Shown piece by piece: positions 22,766 through 33,877 of a DNA stretch of 64,000 nt. The stretch covers positions 184,821,477-184,885,476 of the forward strand of contig NC_090322.1 in NCBI RefSeq assembly GCF_040869045.1, written 5' to 3'. The stretch comes from Eurosta solidaginis. Its lineage: Eukaryota; Arthropoda; Insecta; Diptera; Tephritidae. The notes beneath the pieces are model-generated. The model ran no database searches and was not told the DNA's origin. It saw only the letters and a list, made by a program, of their open reading frames with translations. Position 1 is the stretch's first letter, and each line of letters starts with the position of its first letter. The translations under genes and the position numbers were made by a program.

Positions 22766-22905
22766 GTTGTGTGGTGGTAGCGTTCCTCGCCTACCATACC
22801 AAAGGTCTTGGGTCCAAGCAAAGCAATATTGAAAACTTAACAAACAATTTTTTTTATTTGTCAAACGTTTTACGAAGCAAGGTCGCTCCTCGGCGGTAGT
22901 TAATT
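22766..22905 (+). mobile_element. Decayed SINE, 5' part
   Basis: GTGTGGTGGTAGCGTTCCTC, GCCTACCATACC, GTCTTGGGTCCAAGCAAAGC and AAGGTCGCTCCTCGGC follow the order of the intact SINE from A box to mid-body. The B-box arm is damaged. The body is lost after ~22905. Confidence 0.7.
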
Positions 22906-23004
22906 GTACGTTTACATCAAATCCTTTCAAAAAAGACCGTACCACAAAAAAAGTAGAAGGGGTATGTGGGCTGTCAATTCTTAGCATAATGGGAGTCCTG
23001 AAAA

Positions 23005-24080
23005 TAACCCCTATGGGTGCAGTATGTAATTCTGCATTCTGCAAGTAAATAGCGTTAACAACTGCAACGATACTCAATGCCTCGGGAAACTTGAGTGCAG
23101 ACCATACGGCTATAGAAGTATAGCATTCGATGTACAGACTACCTTTTACCTGTACTTAGATGGGTCTCTAAGAGCCACAACAGGGCTAGAAGGTTGGCGT
23201 TATGGTTCAAAAGTAAAGGAGCACGGTCTGCGGTATATTGCGTAGATTCAGAAATAAACAAATACTTCAAGCTGCCATATCACCGTAAATAAAGCAGTAG
23301 AACCACTGGAGGAAAATAGCTAAAATGCAGTAGCGTCAGCTTTAGTATTGACAGCCAGGCAACAGTTAAGGCTTGAACCTCTCATATCACAATATCTAAA
23401 AATGGGTTAGAGTGTTAGCAATCCCTAGAAAGAATCGGGATAGGGGGAAATATACATCTATATTGGGTCCCTTGTGCATTTGAGAATAGATGGAAATGAA
23501 AAAGTGGATGAACTAGCTAAACTGGGTGCAACGCTCGAAGCTTGGACCGCAGGCGTGGCAATCGGATTGGGTAGGATTAAAAGAAGGCGAAAGTTGGAAG
23601 TAATCGACCAAGCAGGAAAGACGTGGAACCAGGCGCGGGTCTTCAAAATATCAAAGATCATGTGCAGGGTTTACAACCTTAGATTAACAAAGTTAATATA
23701 ATCATTGAAAAGAGGGAGCTGTAAAAGCTCATGATGGGTATTCTGACTGGCCTCTGCCTTCTGGTGTCACATGGATTTAAATAAGTCGTTGTCAGTGGTA
23801 GCAGATGTAGAAATTGCAGGTCGTAGGAGGAAACCATGGAGCACATTTTGAATCGTGCTGACTGCTCGCAAGGGTAAGACTTCAGCAATTAGTGGCACAG
23901 TTATCAGGTCTAAAAGCACCAAGTAGCATAGGTTTTAGAAAATGTATAGCATTTGCCAAAAGGACGGAGTTATTTTATAGCATAGTTTCTGTTAAGATCA
24001 ATGTTCAAATTGAGCAAACTTCTGCAGCACTATGGACTCATTCACCCTCACGTACTTGCCAGTTCAACACAACCTAACCT
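23005..24080 (+). pseudogene. RNase H-bearing LINE, RNase H domain to 3' UTR
   Basis: The clearest reading is LRIDGNEKVDELAKLGATLE, the end of an RNase H fold where the HxGxxGNExAD motif sits (here the box is partly altered), followed by IKRRRKLEVIDQAGKTWNQA. Upstream, DSEIN and a damaged VEPLEEN mark the earlier RNase H strands; downstream is the cysteine-rich tail (to ~23890) and then CTATGGACTCATTCACC with the terminal AACCTAACCT at 24070-24079, which fits an A/C-rich LINE 3' tail. Many stops. It matches the copy at 60600-61450 segment by segment. Confidence 0.75.
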
Positions 24081-24289
24081 TCCACCAAACCCAAAGTCCG
24101 TGTTTGCCAACTTTTATATGGGCAATTTTTTTAACAGAAATACAACTTTTATGATTTTGGTTGTCGCATATTGATATCGAGACTAAAGCGCTTTTCTCGG
24201 TACCTTTCCCGATATTTTTGAGCATGTTTGAACAGTCGTACGAAACTCGCAAATGCGGAATTTGGGATTGCAAACTGCACGTTTCCCAA

Positions 24290-24390
24290 TTTGTACAAAT
24301 ATTTTAAAGGAGCACGACGCAATGTGGAAGTGAAGCTCGGCCTTAACCTTCTCGGAGGTAAATCGCGCTAAGTATTTCCTTTTTTTATTT
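24290..24390 (+). mobile_element. SINE 3' fragment
   Basis: AGGAGCACGACGCAATGTGG, GAAGCTCGGCCTTAACC, TCTCGGAGGTAAATCGCGC then a T-rich tail match the last ~85 bp of the intact SINE. The 5' two thirds are missing. Confidence 0.7.
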
Positions 24391-24473
24391 GGCAAGAATA
24401 AATTCGGCTGTCGAGCTGACCACCTTGAATATTTCAAATCGGACACTTTTGATTTCATTCCAAGCGACCGCAC

Positions 24474-27068
24474 TTTTTATACTCAGTTGAACAGAGCTCA
24501 CAGAGTATATTAAGTTTGATTGGATAACGGTTGGTTGTACATATATAAAGGAATCGAGATAGATATAGACTTCCATATATCAAAATAATCAGGATCGAAA
24601 AAAAATTTGATTGAGCCATGTCCGTCCGTCCGTCCGTCCGTCCGTCCGTTAACACGATAACTTGAGTAAATTTTGAGGTATCTTGATGAAATTTGGTATG
24701 TAGGTTCCTGAGCACTCATCTCAGATCGCTATTTAAAATGAACGATATCGGACTATAACCACGCCCACTTTTTCGATATCGAAAATTTCGAAAAACCGAA
24801 AAAATGCGATAATTCATTGCCAAAGACGGTTAAAGCGATGAAACTTGGTAGATGGGTTGACGTTATGACGCAGAATAGAAAACTAGTAAGATTTTGGACA
24901 ATGGGCGTGGCACCGCCCACTTTTACAAGAAGGTAATTTAAAAGTTTTGCAAGCTGTAATTTGGCAGTCGTTGAAGATATCATGATGAAATTTGGCAGGA
25001 ACGTTACTACTATTACTATATATGTGCCAAATAAAAATTAGCAAAATTGGATGAAGAACACGCCCACTTTTAAAAAAATTTTTTTTTAAATTCAAATTTT
25101 AACAAAAAAGTTAATATCTTTACTGTATATAAGTAAATTAAGTCAAAATTCAACTCCAGTAATGATATGATGCAACAAAATCCAAAAATAAAAGAAAATT
25201 TCAAAATGGGCGTGGCTCCGCCCATTTTCATTTAGTTTGTCTAGAATACTTTTAATGTCATAAGTCGAACAAAAATTTACCAATCCTTCTCAAATTTGGT
25301 AGGAGCATAGATTCTGTGACGGTAACTGTTCTCTGTGAAAATGGGCGAAATCGGTGGAAGCCACGCCCAGTTTTTATACACAGTCCACCGTCTGTCCTTC
25401 CGCTTGCCGTTAACACAATAACTTGAGCAAAACCCGATATATCTTTACTAAACTTAGCCCACGTACTTATCTGAACTCACTTTATCTTGGTATAAAAAAT
25501 GGCCGAAATCCGACCATAACCACGCCCACTTTATCGATATCGAAAATTACGAAAAATGTAAAAAATGCCATAATTCTATACCAACTACGAAAAAAGGGAT
25601 GAAACATGGTAACTGGATTGGTTTATTGACGCAAAATATAACTTTGGAAAAAACTTTGTAAAATGGGTGTGACACCTACCATATTAAGTAGAAGAAAATG
25701 AAAAAGTTCTACAAGGCGAAATCAACAGCCCTTGGAATCTTGGCAGGAATACTGTTAGTGGTATTGCATATATAAATAAATTAGCAGTACCCGACAGATG
25801 ATTTTCTGGATCACCTGGTCCACATTTTGGTCGATATCGCGAGAACGCCTTCACATATACATCTAAGGGCCACTCGCTTTTAAAACCCTCATTAATACTT
25901 TTAATTTGATATCCATATCGTACAAACACATTCCCGAATCACCCTGGCCCACCGTAATGGCGATATCTCGAAAAGGCGTCCACCTATAGACCTAATGCCC
26001 ACTCCCTCTTAAAATGCTCAGTAACACCTTTCGTTTGATACCCATATCGTACAAACATTCTAGAGTCACCCCTGGCCCACCCTAATGGCGATATCTCGAA
26101 AAGGCGACCACCTATATACCTAATGTCCACTCCCTCTTAAAATGCTCAGTAACACCTTTCGTTTGATACCCATATCGTACAAACATTCTAGAGTCACCCC
26201 TGGCCCACCCTAATGGCGATATCTCGAAAAGGCGTCCACCTATAGACCTAATGCCCACTCCCTCTTAAAATGCTCAGTAAAACCTTTCGTTTGATACCCA
26301 TATCGTACAAACATTCTAGAGTCACCCCTGGCCCACCCTAATGGCGATATCTCGAAGAGGCGTCCACATATAGACCTAATGCCCACTCCCTCTTAAAATG
26401 CTCAGTAGCACCTTTCGTTTGATACCCATATCGTACAAACATTCTAGAGTCACCATTGGTCCACCTTTATGGCGATATCTCGAAAAGGCGTCCACCTATA
26501 GAACTAAGGATTACTCCCTTTAAAATACTCATTACCATCTTTCATTTGATACCCATATCATACAAACACATTCTAGAGTCACCCCTGACCCACCCTAATG
26601 GCGACATTTCGAAAAGGCGTGCACCTATAGACATAATGCCCACTCCCTCTTAAAATGCTCAGTAACACCTTTCATTTGATTCCCATATCGTACAACTAGA
26701 GACACCCCTGGTCCACCTTTATGGCGATATCTCGAAACGGCGTCCACCTATGGAACTAGAGCCCATTCCCTTTTAAAATACTCATTATCACCTTTCATTT
26801 GATACCCATATCGTACAAACACATTCTAGAATCAGCCCTGGTCAACCTTTATGGCGATATCCCTAAATGGCGTCCATCCATAGAACTATGGCCTACTCTC
26901 TCTTAAAATACTCTTTAATACCTTCCATTTGATACACATGTCATACAACCACATTCCAGGGTTACCCTAGGTTCATTTTCCTACATGGTGATTTTCCTTA
27001 TTTTGTCTCCATAGCTCTCAACTTAGTATGTAATGTTCGGTTACACCCGAACTTAGCCTTCCTTACTT
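24474..27068 (-). mobile_element. HINE/DINE-1-like element, copy C (complete)
   Basis: Complete on the minus strand: 3' stem-loop at 24480-24511, (TCCG)n at 24623-24650 (seven units, the longest here), body to ~25790, Helitron-like CTGTCGGGTACTGCTAAT at ~25783-25800, nine to ten minisatellite units (25800-26990), sub-terminal repeat CTCAACTTAGTATG and the 5' stem-loop GTTCGG...CCGAAC at about 27037-27054. It ends CCTTCCTTACTTG and abuts copy D with at most a base between them. Confidence 0.9.
25800..26990 (-). repeat. HINE minisatellite array in copy C
   Basis: About nine units of ~120-130 bp, each with CTAGAGTCACCCCTGG, GGCGATATCTCGAAAAGGCG and TTTGATACCCATATCGTAC. Four central units (about 25960-26440) share CCTAATGGCGATATCTCG and CTCTTAAAATGCTCAGTA and are nearly identical, so this block was homogenised or amplified recently compared with its flanks. 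Confidence 0.85.
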
Positions 27069-27069
27069 G

Positions 27070-29500
27070 TTTATACTCAGTTGAGCAGAGCTCACAGAGT
27101 ATATTAACTTTGATTGGATAACGGTTAGTTGTACAGGTATAAAGGAATCGAGATAGATATAGACTTCTATATATCAAAATCATCAGTATCGAAAAAAAAT
27201 TTGATTGAGCCATGTCCGTCCGTCCGTCCGTCCGTTAACACGATAACTTGAGTAAATTTTGAGGTATCTTGATGAAATTTGGTATGCAGATTCCTGAGCA
27301 CTGATCTCAGATCGCTATTTAAAATGAACGATATCGGACTATAACCACGCCCACTTTTTCGATATCGAAAATTTCGAAAAACCGAAAAAGTGCGATAATT
27401 CATTACAAAAGACAGATAAAGCGACGAAACTTGGTAGATGAGTTGAACTTATGACGCAGAATAGAAAATTAGTAAAATTTTGGACAATGGGCGTGGCACC
27501 GCCCACTTTTAAAAGAAGGTAATTTAGAAGTTTTGCAAGCTGTAATTTGGCAGTCGTTGAAGATATCATGATGAACTTTGGCAGGAACGTTACTTCTATT
27601 ACTATATGTACGCTTAATAAAAATTAGCAAAATCGGAGAAGGACCACGCCTACTTTTAAAAAAAAAATTTTTTAAAGTAAAATTTTAACAAAAAATTTAA
27701 TATCTTTACAGTATATAAGTAAATTATGTCAACATTCAACTCAAGTAATGATATGGTGCAACAAAATACAAAAATAAAAGAAAATTTCAAAATGGGCGTG
27801 GCTCCTCCCTTTTTCATTTAATTTGTCTAGGATACTTTTAACGCCATAATTCGAACAAAAATTAACCAATCCTTTTGAAATTTTGTAGGGGCATAGATTA
27901 TATGACGTTAACTGTTTTCTGTGAAAATGGGCGAAATCCGTTGATGCCACGCCCAGTTTTTATACACAGTCGTCCGTCTGTCCTTCCGCATGGCCGTTAA
28001 CACGATAACTTGAGCAAAAATCTACATATCTTTAATGAACTTAGTTCACGTGCTTACTTGAACTCACTTTATCTTGGTATGAAAAATGAACGAAATCCGA
28101 CTATGACCACGCCCACTTTTTCGATATCGAAAATTATGAAAAATGAAAAAAATGCCATAATTCTATACCAAATACGAAAAAAGGGATGAAACATGGTAAG
28201 GTAATTGGATTGTTTTATTGACGCGAAATATAACTTTAGAAAAAACTTTATAAAATGGTTGTGACACCTGCCATATTAAGTAGAAGAAAATTAAAAAAGT
28301 TCTGCAGGGCGAAATAAAAAACCCTTAAAATCTTGGCAGGTACTACATATATAAATAAATTAGCGGTATCCAACAGATGATGTTCTGGGTCACCCTGGTC
28401 CACATTTTGGTCGATATCTGGAAAATGTCTTCACATATACAACTACCACCACTCCCTTTTAAAACTCTCATTAATACCTTTAATTTGATACCCATATCTT
28501 ACAAACTCATTCTAGAGTCACCCCTGGTCCACCTTTATGGCGATATCTCGAAAAGGCATTCACCTATAGAACTAAGGCCCACTCCCTTTTAAAATACTCA
28601 TTAACACCTTTCATTTGATACCCATATAGTACAAACAAATTCTAGAGTCTCCCCTGGTCCACGTTATGGCGTCCACATATAGAACTAAGTCCCACGCCCT
28701 CTTAAAATACTCATTAACACCTTTTATTTGATACTCATATCGTACAAACAAATTCTAGAGTCACCCCTGGTCCATCTTTATGCCGATATCTCGAAAAGTC
28801 GTACATCTATAGAACTTAGGCCCACGCTCTTTTAAAATACTCATTAATACCTTTTATTTGATACCCATATCGTACAAACAAATTCTCGAGTCAGGCCTGG
28901 TCCACCTTTATGGCGATATCCCTAAATGGCGTCCATCTATAGATATATGGCCCACTTCCTCTTAAAATACTCTTTAATATCTTCGATTTGGTGGCCACCG
29001 TGGTGTGATGGTAGCGTGCTCCGCCTATCACACCGTATGCCTCGGGTTCAACTCCCGGGCAAAGCAACGTCAAAATTTTAGAAATAAGGTTTTTCAATTA
29101 GAAGAAAATTTTTCTAAGCGGGTTCGCCCCTCGGCAGTGTTTGGCAAGCGCTTCGGGTGTATTTCTGCCATGAAAAGCTCTCAGTGAAAACTCATCTGCC
29201 TTGCAGATGCCGTTCGGAGTCGGCATAAAACATGTAGGTCCCGTCCGGCCAATTTGTAGGGAAAATCAAGAGGAGCACGACGCAAATTGAAGAGAAGCTC
29301 GGCCTTAGATCTCTTCGGAGGTTATCGCGCCTTACATTTATTTTATTTTTTTATCTTCCATTTGATACACATGTCATACAAACACATTCCAGGGTTACCC
29401 TAGGTTCCTTTTACAACATGGTGATTTCCCTTACTTTGTCTCCACAGCTCTCAACTGAGTATGTAATGTTCGGTTACACCCGAACTTAGCCTTCCTTACT
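27070..29500 (-). mobile_element. HINE/DINE-1-like element, copy D, with nested SINE
   Basis: The 3' stem-loop starts at 27071, right at the 5' end of copy C (head-to-tail tandem). The (TCCG)n tract is short (27214-27233). The minisatellite (28385-29400) is interrupted at 28991 by a SINE. The 5' stem-loop lies at 29469-29486 and the end at about 29500. Without the SINE it is ~2.1 kb. Confidence 0.88.
28991..29351 (+). mobile_element. tRNA-derived SINE, copy 2, with 13-bp target duplication
   Basis: The best-preserved copy. It has A-box region GTGTGATGGTAGCGTGCTCC and B-box arm CGGGTTCAACTCCCGGG (29043-29059). TATCTTCGATTTG (28978-28990) is repeated as TATCTTCCATTTG (29352-29364) after the T-rich tail, so insertion was by LINE-type machinery. 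The empty site is documented by the uninterrupted minisatellite of other HINE copies. Confidence 0.92.
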
Positions 29501-29786
29501 TATTTGTGAGCTGTCTTTAATTCAACAACTTGCGAATTAACAAGTCAGAAATTGCGAATCACTGTGTTTACGTTTCAAAGGTCCTTTTATTAAAGTTTAT
29601 ATTTTTTCCATTTAAGGCACCGTTGCTACCACCTCATGCCAACAACATTTACGCTTCATTAATTAAATGCGTACGCATTGGAGGCAGCTGCACAGTCGCA
29701 TGAGCAGGAGAAAAGTTTTGGCAACACGTATAACAAAATTCAGTATCCATTATATGTTTGCATGAGTTGCGATTGCTTGTGGTCAA

Positions 29787-31698
29787 TTTTTATACTCAGT
29801 TGAGCAGAGCTCACAGAGTATATTAACTTTGATTGGATAATGGTTGGTTGTACAGGTATAAAGGAATCGAGATAGATATAGACTTCTATATATCAAAATC
29901 ATCAGTATCGAAAAAAAATTTGGTTGAGCCATGTCCGTCAGTCCGTCCGTCCGTCTGTCTTTTAACACGATAACTTGAGTAAATTTCAAGGTATCTGGAT
30001 GACATTTGGTATGTAGGTTTCTGAGCGCTCATCTCAGATCGCTATTTAAAATGAACAATATCGGACTATAACCACGCCCACTTTTTCGATATCGAAAATT
30101 TCGAAAAACCGAAAAAATGCGATAGTTCATTGCTAAATACGGATAAAGCGATGAAACTTAGTAGGGGGTTTGACCTTATGACGCAAATAGAAAATTAGTA
30201 AAATTTTGGACAATGGGCGTGGCACCGCCCACTTTGAAAAGAAGGTAATTTAAAAGTTTTGCAATCTGTAATTTGGCTGTCGTTGAAGATATCATGATGA
30301 AATTTTGCAGGAGCGTTACTACTATTACTATATATATACTAAATAAAAATTAGCAAAATCGAATGAAGAACACGCACACATTTTAAAAAAAAATTTTTTT
30401 AAGTCAAATTTTAACAAAAAATTTAATATCTTTACTGCATATAAGTAAATTATGTCACCATTCAACTCCAGTAATGATAAAGTGCAACAAAATACAAAAA
30501 TAAAATAAAATTTCAAAATGGGCGTAACTCCGCCCTTTTTCATTTAGTTTGCCTAGAATACTTTTAATGCCATAAGCGAACAAAAATTTACCAATCCTTC
30601 CTTTGGTAGGGTCGTAGATGCTATGACGGTAACTGTTTCCTGTGAAAATGGGCGAAATCGGTTGAAGCCACGCCCAGTTTTTATAAAGAGTCGACCGTCT
30701 GTCCTTCCGCTCGGCCGTTAAAACGATAACTTGAGCAAGAACCGATATATCTTTACTAAACCTAGTTCACGTAATTATATGAACTCACTTTATTTTGGTA
30801 TAAAAAATGGCCGAAATCCGACTATAACCACGCCCACTTTTTCGATATCGAAAATTACGAAAAATGAAAAAAATGCCATAATTCTATACCAAATACGAAA
30901 AAAGGAATGAAACATTGTAATTTGATTGGTTTATTGACGCAAAATATAACTTTAGAAAAAACTTTGTAAAATGGGTGTGGAACCTACCATGTTAAGTAGA
31001 AGAAAATGAAAAAGTTCTGCAGGGCGAAATCAAAAGCCCTTGGAATCTTGGCAGGAATACTGTTCGTGGTATGACATATATAAATAAATTAGCGGTACCC
31101 GACAGATGATGCTCTGGGTCACCCTGGTCCACATTTTGGTCGATATCTCGAAAAGGCGTCCACCTATAGAACTAAGGCCCACTCCGTTTTAAAATACTCA
31201 TTAACGCCTTTCATTTGATACCCTTATCGTATAAACACATTCTAGACTCACACCTGTCCCACCTTTATGGCGATATCTCGAAAAGGCGTCCACCTATAGA
31301 ACTAAGGCCCACTCCGTTTTAAAATACCCATTAACGCCTTTCATTTGATACCCTTGTCGTACAAACACATTCTAGACTCATAGACCTGTGGCCCACTCCC
31401 TTTTAAAATGCTCACTAACACCTTTCGTTTGATACCCATATCGTATAAACACATCCTAGAGTCACCCCTGGTCCACCTTTATGGCGATATCCCGAAATGG
31501 CGTCCACCTATAGAACTATGGCATACTCCATTTTAAAATCCTCTTTAATACCTTCCATTTGATATCCATGTCATACAAACACATTCCAGGGTTACCCAAG
31601 TTTATTTTCCTATAACGTGATTTTCCTTTATTTTGTCTCCAAACCTCTCAGTTGAGTATGTAATGTTCGGTTACACCCGAACTTAGCCTTCCTAATTT
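29787..31698 (-). mobile_element. HINE/DINE-1-like element, copy E
   Basis: 3' stem-loop at 29790-29822, (GTCC)n at 29935-29958, body with all periodic CCACGCCC boxes, GGTACCCGACAG motif at ~31094, four minisatellite units (31100-31600) and a 5' stem-loop at about 31668-31685. It is 1.9 kb; the array is contracted compared with C and F. Confidence 0.88.
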
Positions 31699-32589
31699 GT
31701 TTTTGCCCCATTTCGTACATAAATTAATTTTGCTGTTGTTGTTTATTTGGGAGTCAGCGATGCATTTATAAATTCGGTACATATTTGATTTTTTTTTGTG
31801 ACTTGACTTGTTGATGGGTACCGTTGAACGACGTGAGTTCGGTAAGTTTACAGATGCTTTATTAACACGCCAGGAGGTGTTGTGTATGCGCAATGTTATG
31901 CCCCAGTTTTATTCTTGTTTATCATAATTTTACATTTCACTTTTCTGAGGTTTTTTTTTTTTGTTTTGGGTAAAATGAATAAATGAAACATTTTTGATAG
32001 CCATCAATTCATCACCATTAAGGTTAATATTTCCTATTAAAACGGTACGCATTGCCGCCAAACAATGATTGCTTGTAAATGGGCGTTACCGTTGGGAATT
32101 GGTTTTTGTAATGTAACTTATATTTTATAAAATCAGTTTTTTTCGACTGAGCCAGCCGCTCAATAAAAACAAAAGGACATTGGAAATTGGAAATTAGTGG
32201 GCCTATATCTCCTTACAGTTCGAAATGGATATCCCACAATAAAATACTTCTTCTGAGAAGCTAATCTTGAATACATAAGGCAACCCATCAAAGCTTGCGA
32301 TATCCACAGCGGAAGCTGAGGAATAACTGATTTGGAGAGCAAGCAATTGTGATACTCATTTGCTAAAAATACAGATGAGTTGGAGCTTTCTGGCACGATT
32401 GAAGCCACCGAAGCCGAGAAAGGGTTAGTCGGTAGCCGCATTTTAATGGAGACCCAACGCACAACTGCTTTTTGAGTGCAGTCAAGCATAAAATGAGTTT
32501 CCTCAGTAGGGAGATGCGAATTTGGCTTAGAGAGTCGATGAAGGAGGTGATCTCTTTCTATAGATTCCATATTTATGTATATTGAATGG
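31699..32589. other. No gene recognised; one unassigned open frame
   Basis: A minus-strand frame of 136 codons (32160-32570) begins MESIERDHLLHRLSKPN. I do not recognise it, it has no neighbours or motifs in support, and its length is not remarkable for random sequence. The rest is AT-rich. Confidence 0.4.
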
Positions 32590-32785
32590 AAGGAAAATAT
32601 ATTAAGGGAAGGAAATGAATGAAAAGGAAAAAAAGAATCGAAAGAACAGGAAAGAGAAAAGGAACAGAAGTAATGAAAAAGGAAGTAAAAGCAAGGAAAG
32701 GAAATTAAAGGAAAGGAAAGGAAAGGAAGGAAAGAAAAGGAAAGAAAAGGAAAGGAAAGGAAAGGAAAGGAAAGGAAAAAATAAT
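32590..32785 (+). repeat. Purine-rich AAAGG microsatellite
   Basis: Imperfect at first (GGAAGGAAAA, AAAGAATCG), then regular GGAAA pentamers at about 32697-32777. The encoded Lys/Arg/Glu-rich frame of 60 codons is a by-product. Confidence 0.9.
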
Positions 32786-33425
32786 TGGTGTCGATGAGAT
32801 ATGGACGGGTTGTCGATTTTTTATCGAAATGTTATAATTTTGCTATCGTGCTACTGATAACAAAGCCTATCAATGGGCTTGGGATGTTTTTTCCAAGAGT
32901 TATTGGTTTTATTTTTATTTTATTTATGACAAATTTATACTATCGCAAAAGTATCAATTTGTTATCGGAGAGTTGGAATTTTTTTATCGGCGTGTTATAG
33001 AAAAGTTATCTATCTTATATTACCAAAAAATTCTCAATATGTTAACAAAAAGGCATACATTTCTTATCGAAAAAATATCGACTTGTTACTTTTCTGTTAT
33101 CGGCATTTTCTAGGCTTTCTAAAGACGATTAGTGGACAAAATTTCAGTATAAAGTCGATGACACGTCAGTGAACTGTCGGTAAGGAGCCGATAAGCAACT
33201 AATTTCTTATCGAAAAAATATCGACTTCTTACCTTTTTGTTATCGGCGTTTTCTCGATTTGCTATCGACGATTCGTCAACAAAATTTCAGTATAAAGTCA
33301 ATGAGACATCTGTGATGCGTTGATAACAAGCCGATAACAAACTAATAACAAGTCTATCACTCGGAGATTACAAGCCGATAACAAACCGATAACTCAACCA
33401 TAATTATTCGTACCGATAAAAAATA
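32786..33425. repeat. CGATA/TATCG-rich degenerate repeat, copy 3
   Basis: Same vocabulary as 5930-6410 and 15535-15815. A ~120-bp segment (CTTATCGAAAAAATATCGAC to CAGTATAAAGTC) occurs twice, at 33062-33155 and 33208-33300, so it also contains a local duplication. Confidence 0.55.
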
Positions 33426-33429
33426 CAAC

Positions 33430-33725
33430 GCGAGCTATAATGCCGAGTAGATTTTAAACGAGCCTCTCTTTCAATTCGAAAGATGCTACTTTTAATTTTT
33501 CCTACGAGTTCGCGGGATGAAACCTGCATGTTTTATATTGGCTTCGGCCGGCATATGCATTTATTTTCATGACAGAAATATGCTCGGAATGTGGTGCGAC
33601 CACGCTTAGAATATTTTTGTTCTATGTGAAAAAACATTTCTAAAAATTTGTTGTAGCTTTTGCCGGGCTTAGAACCAAGGGCCTTTGATATGCTAGACGA
33701 GAATGCCACCGCGGCGGTCGCGCGA
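33430..33725 (-). mobile_element. Decayed full-length SINE on the minus strand
   Basis: Read on the minus strand: ACCGCCGCGGTGGCATTC, then CCCTTGGTTCTAAGCCCGG (B box damaged), AAGCGTGGTCGCACCAC, GAGCATATTTCTGTCATG, CATGCAGGTTTCATCCCG and GAGAGGCTCG near the 3' end. All landmarks keep the order of the plus-strand copies. It is highly diverged, hence older. Confidence 0.75.
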
Positions 33726-33877
33726 ACAAAATGATGAAATGAAATTGTTAGATATTACTGCATTAACATTAACTTTATGCGGGGTTTTTTTTAGAGGAGT
33801 CTACTCGAGACGAGGCGCCAACGTGAATTAACCTTTCAACTACTTTAAAATTGAACAAATTTCTTCCCAGGGTTAAA

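Noticed and set aside
32160..32570. 136-codon minus-strand frame
   Set aside because: No motif or context supports it; a homology search would decide. I left it as unassigned.
32615..32797. 60-codon Lys/Glu-rich frame
   Set aside because: It is the translation of the AAAGG microsatellite.
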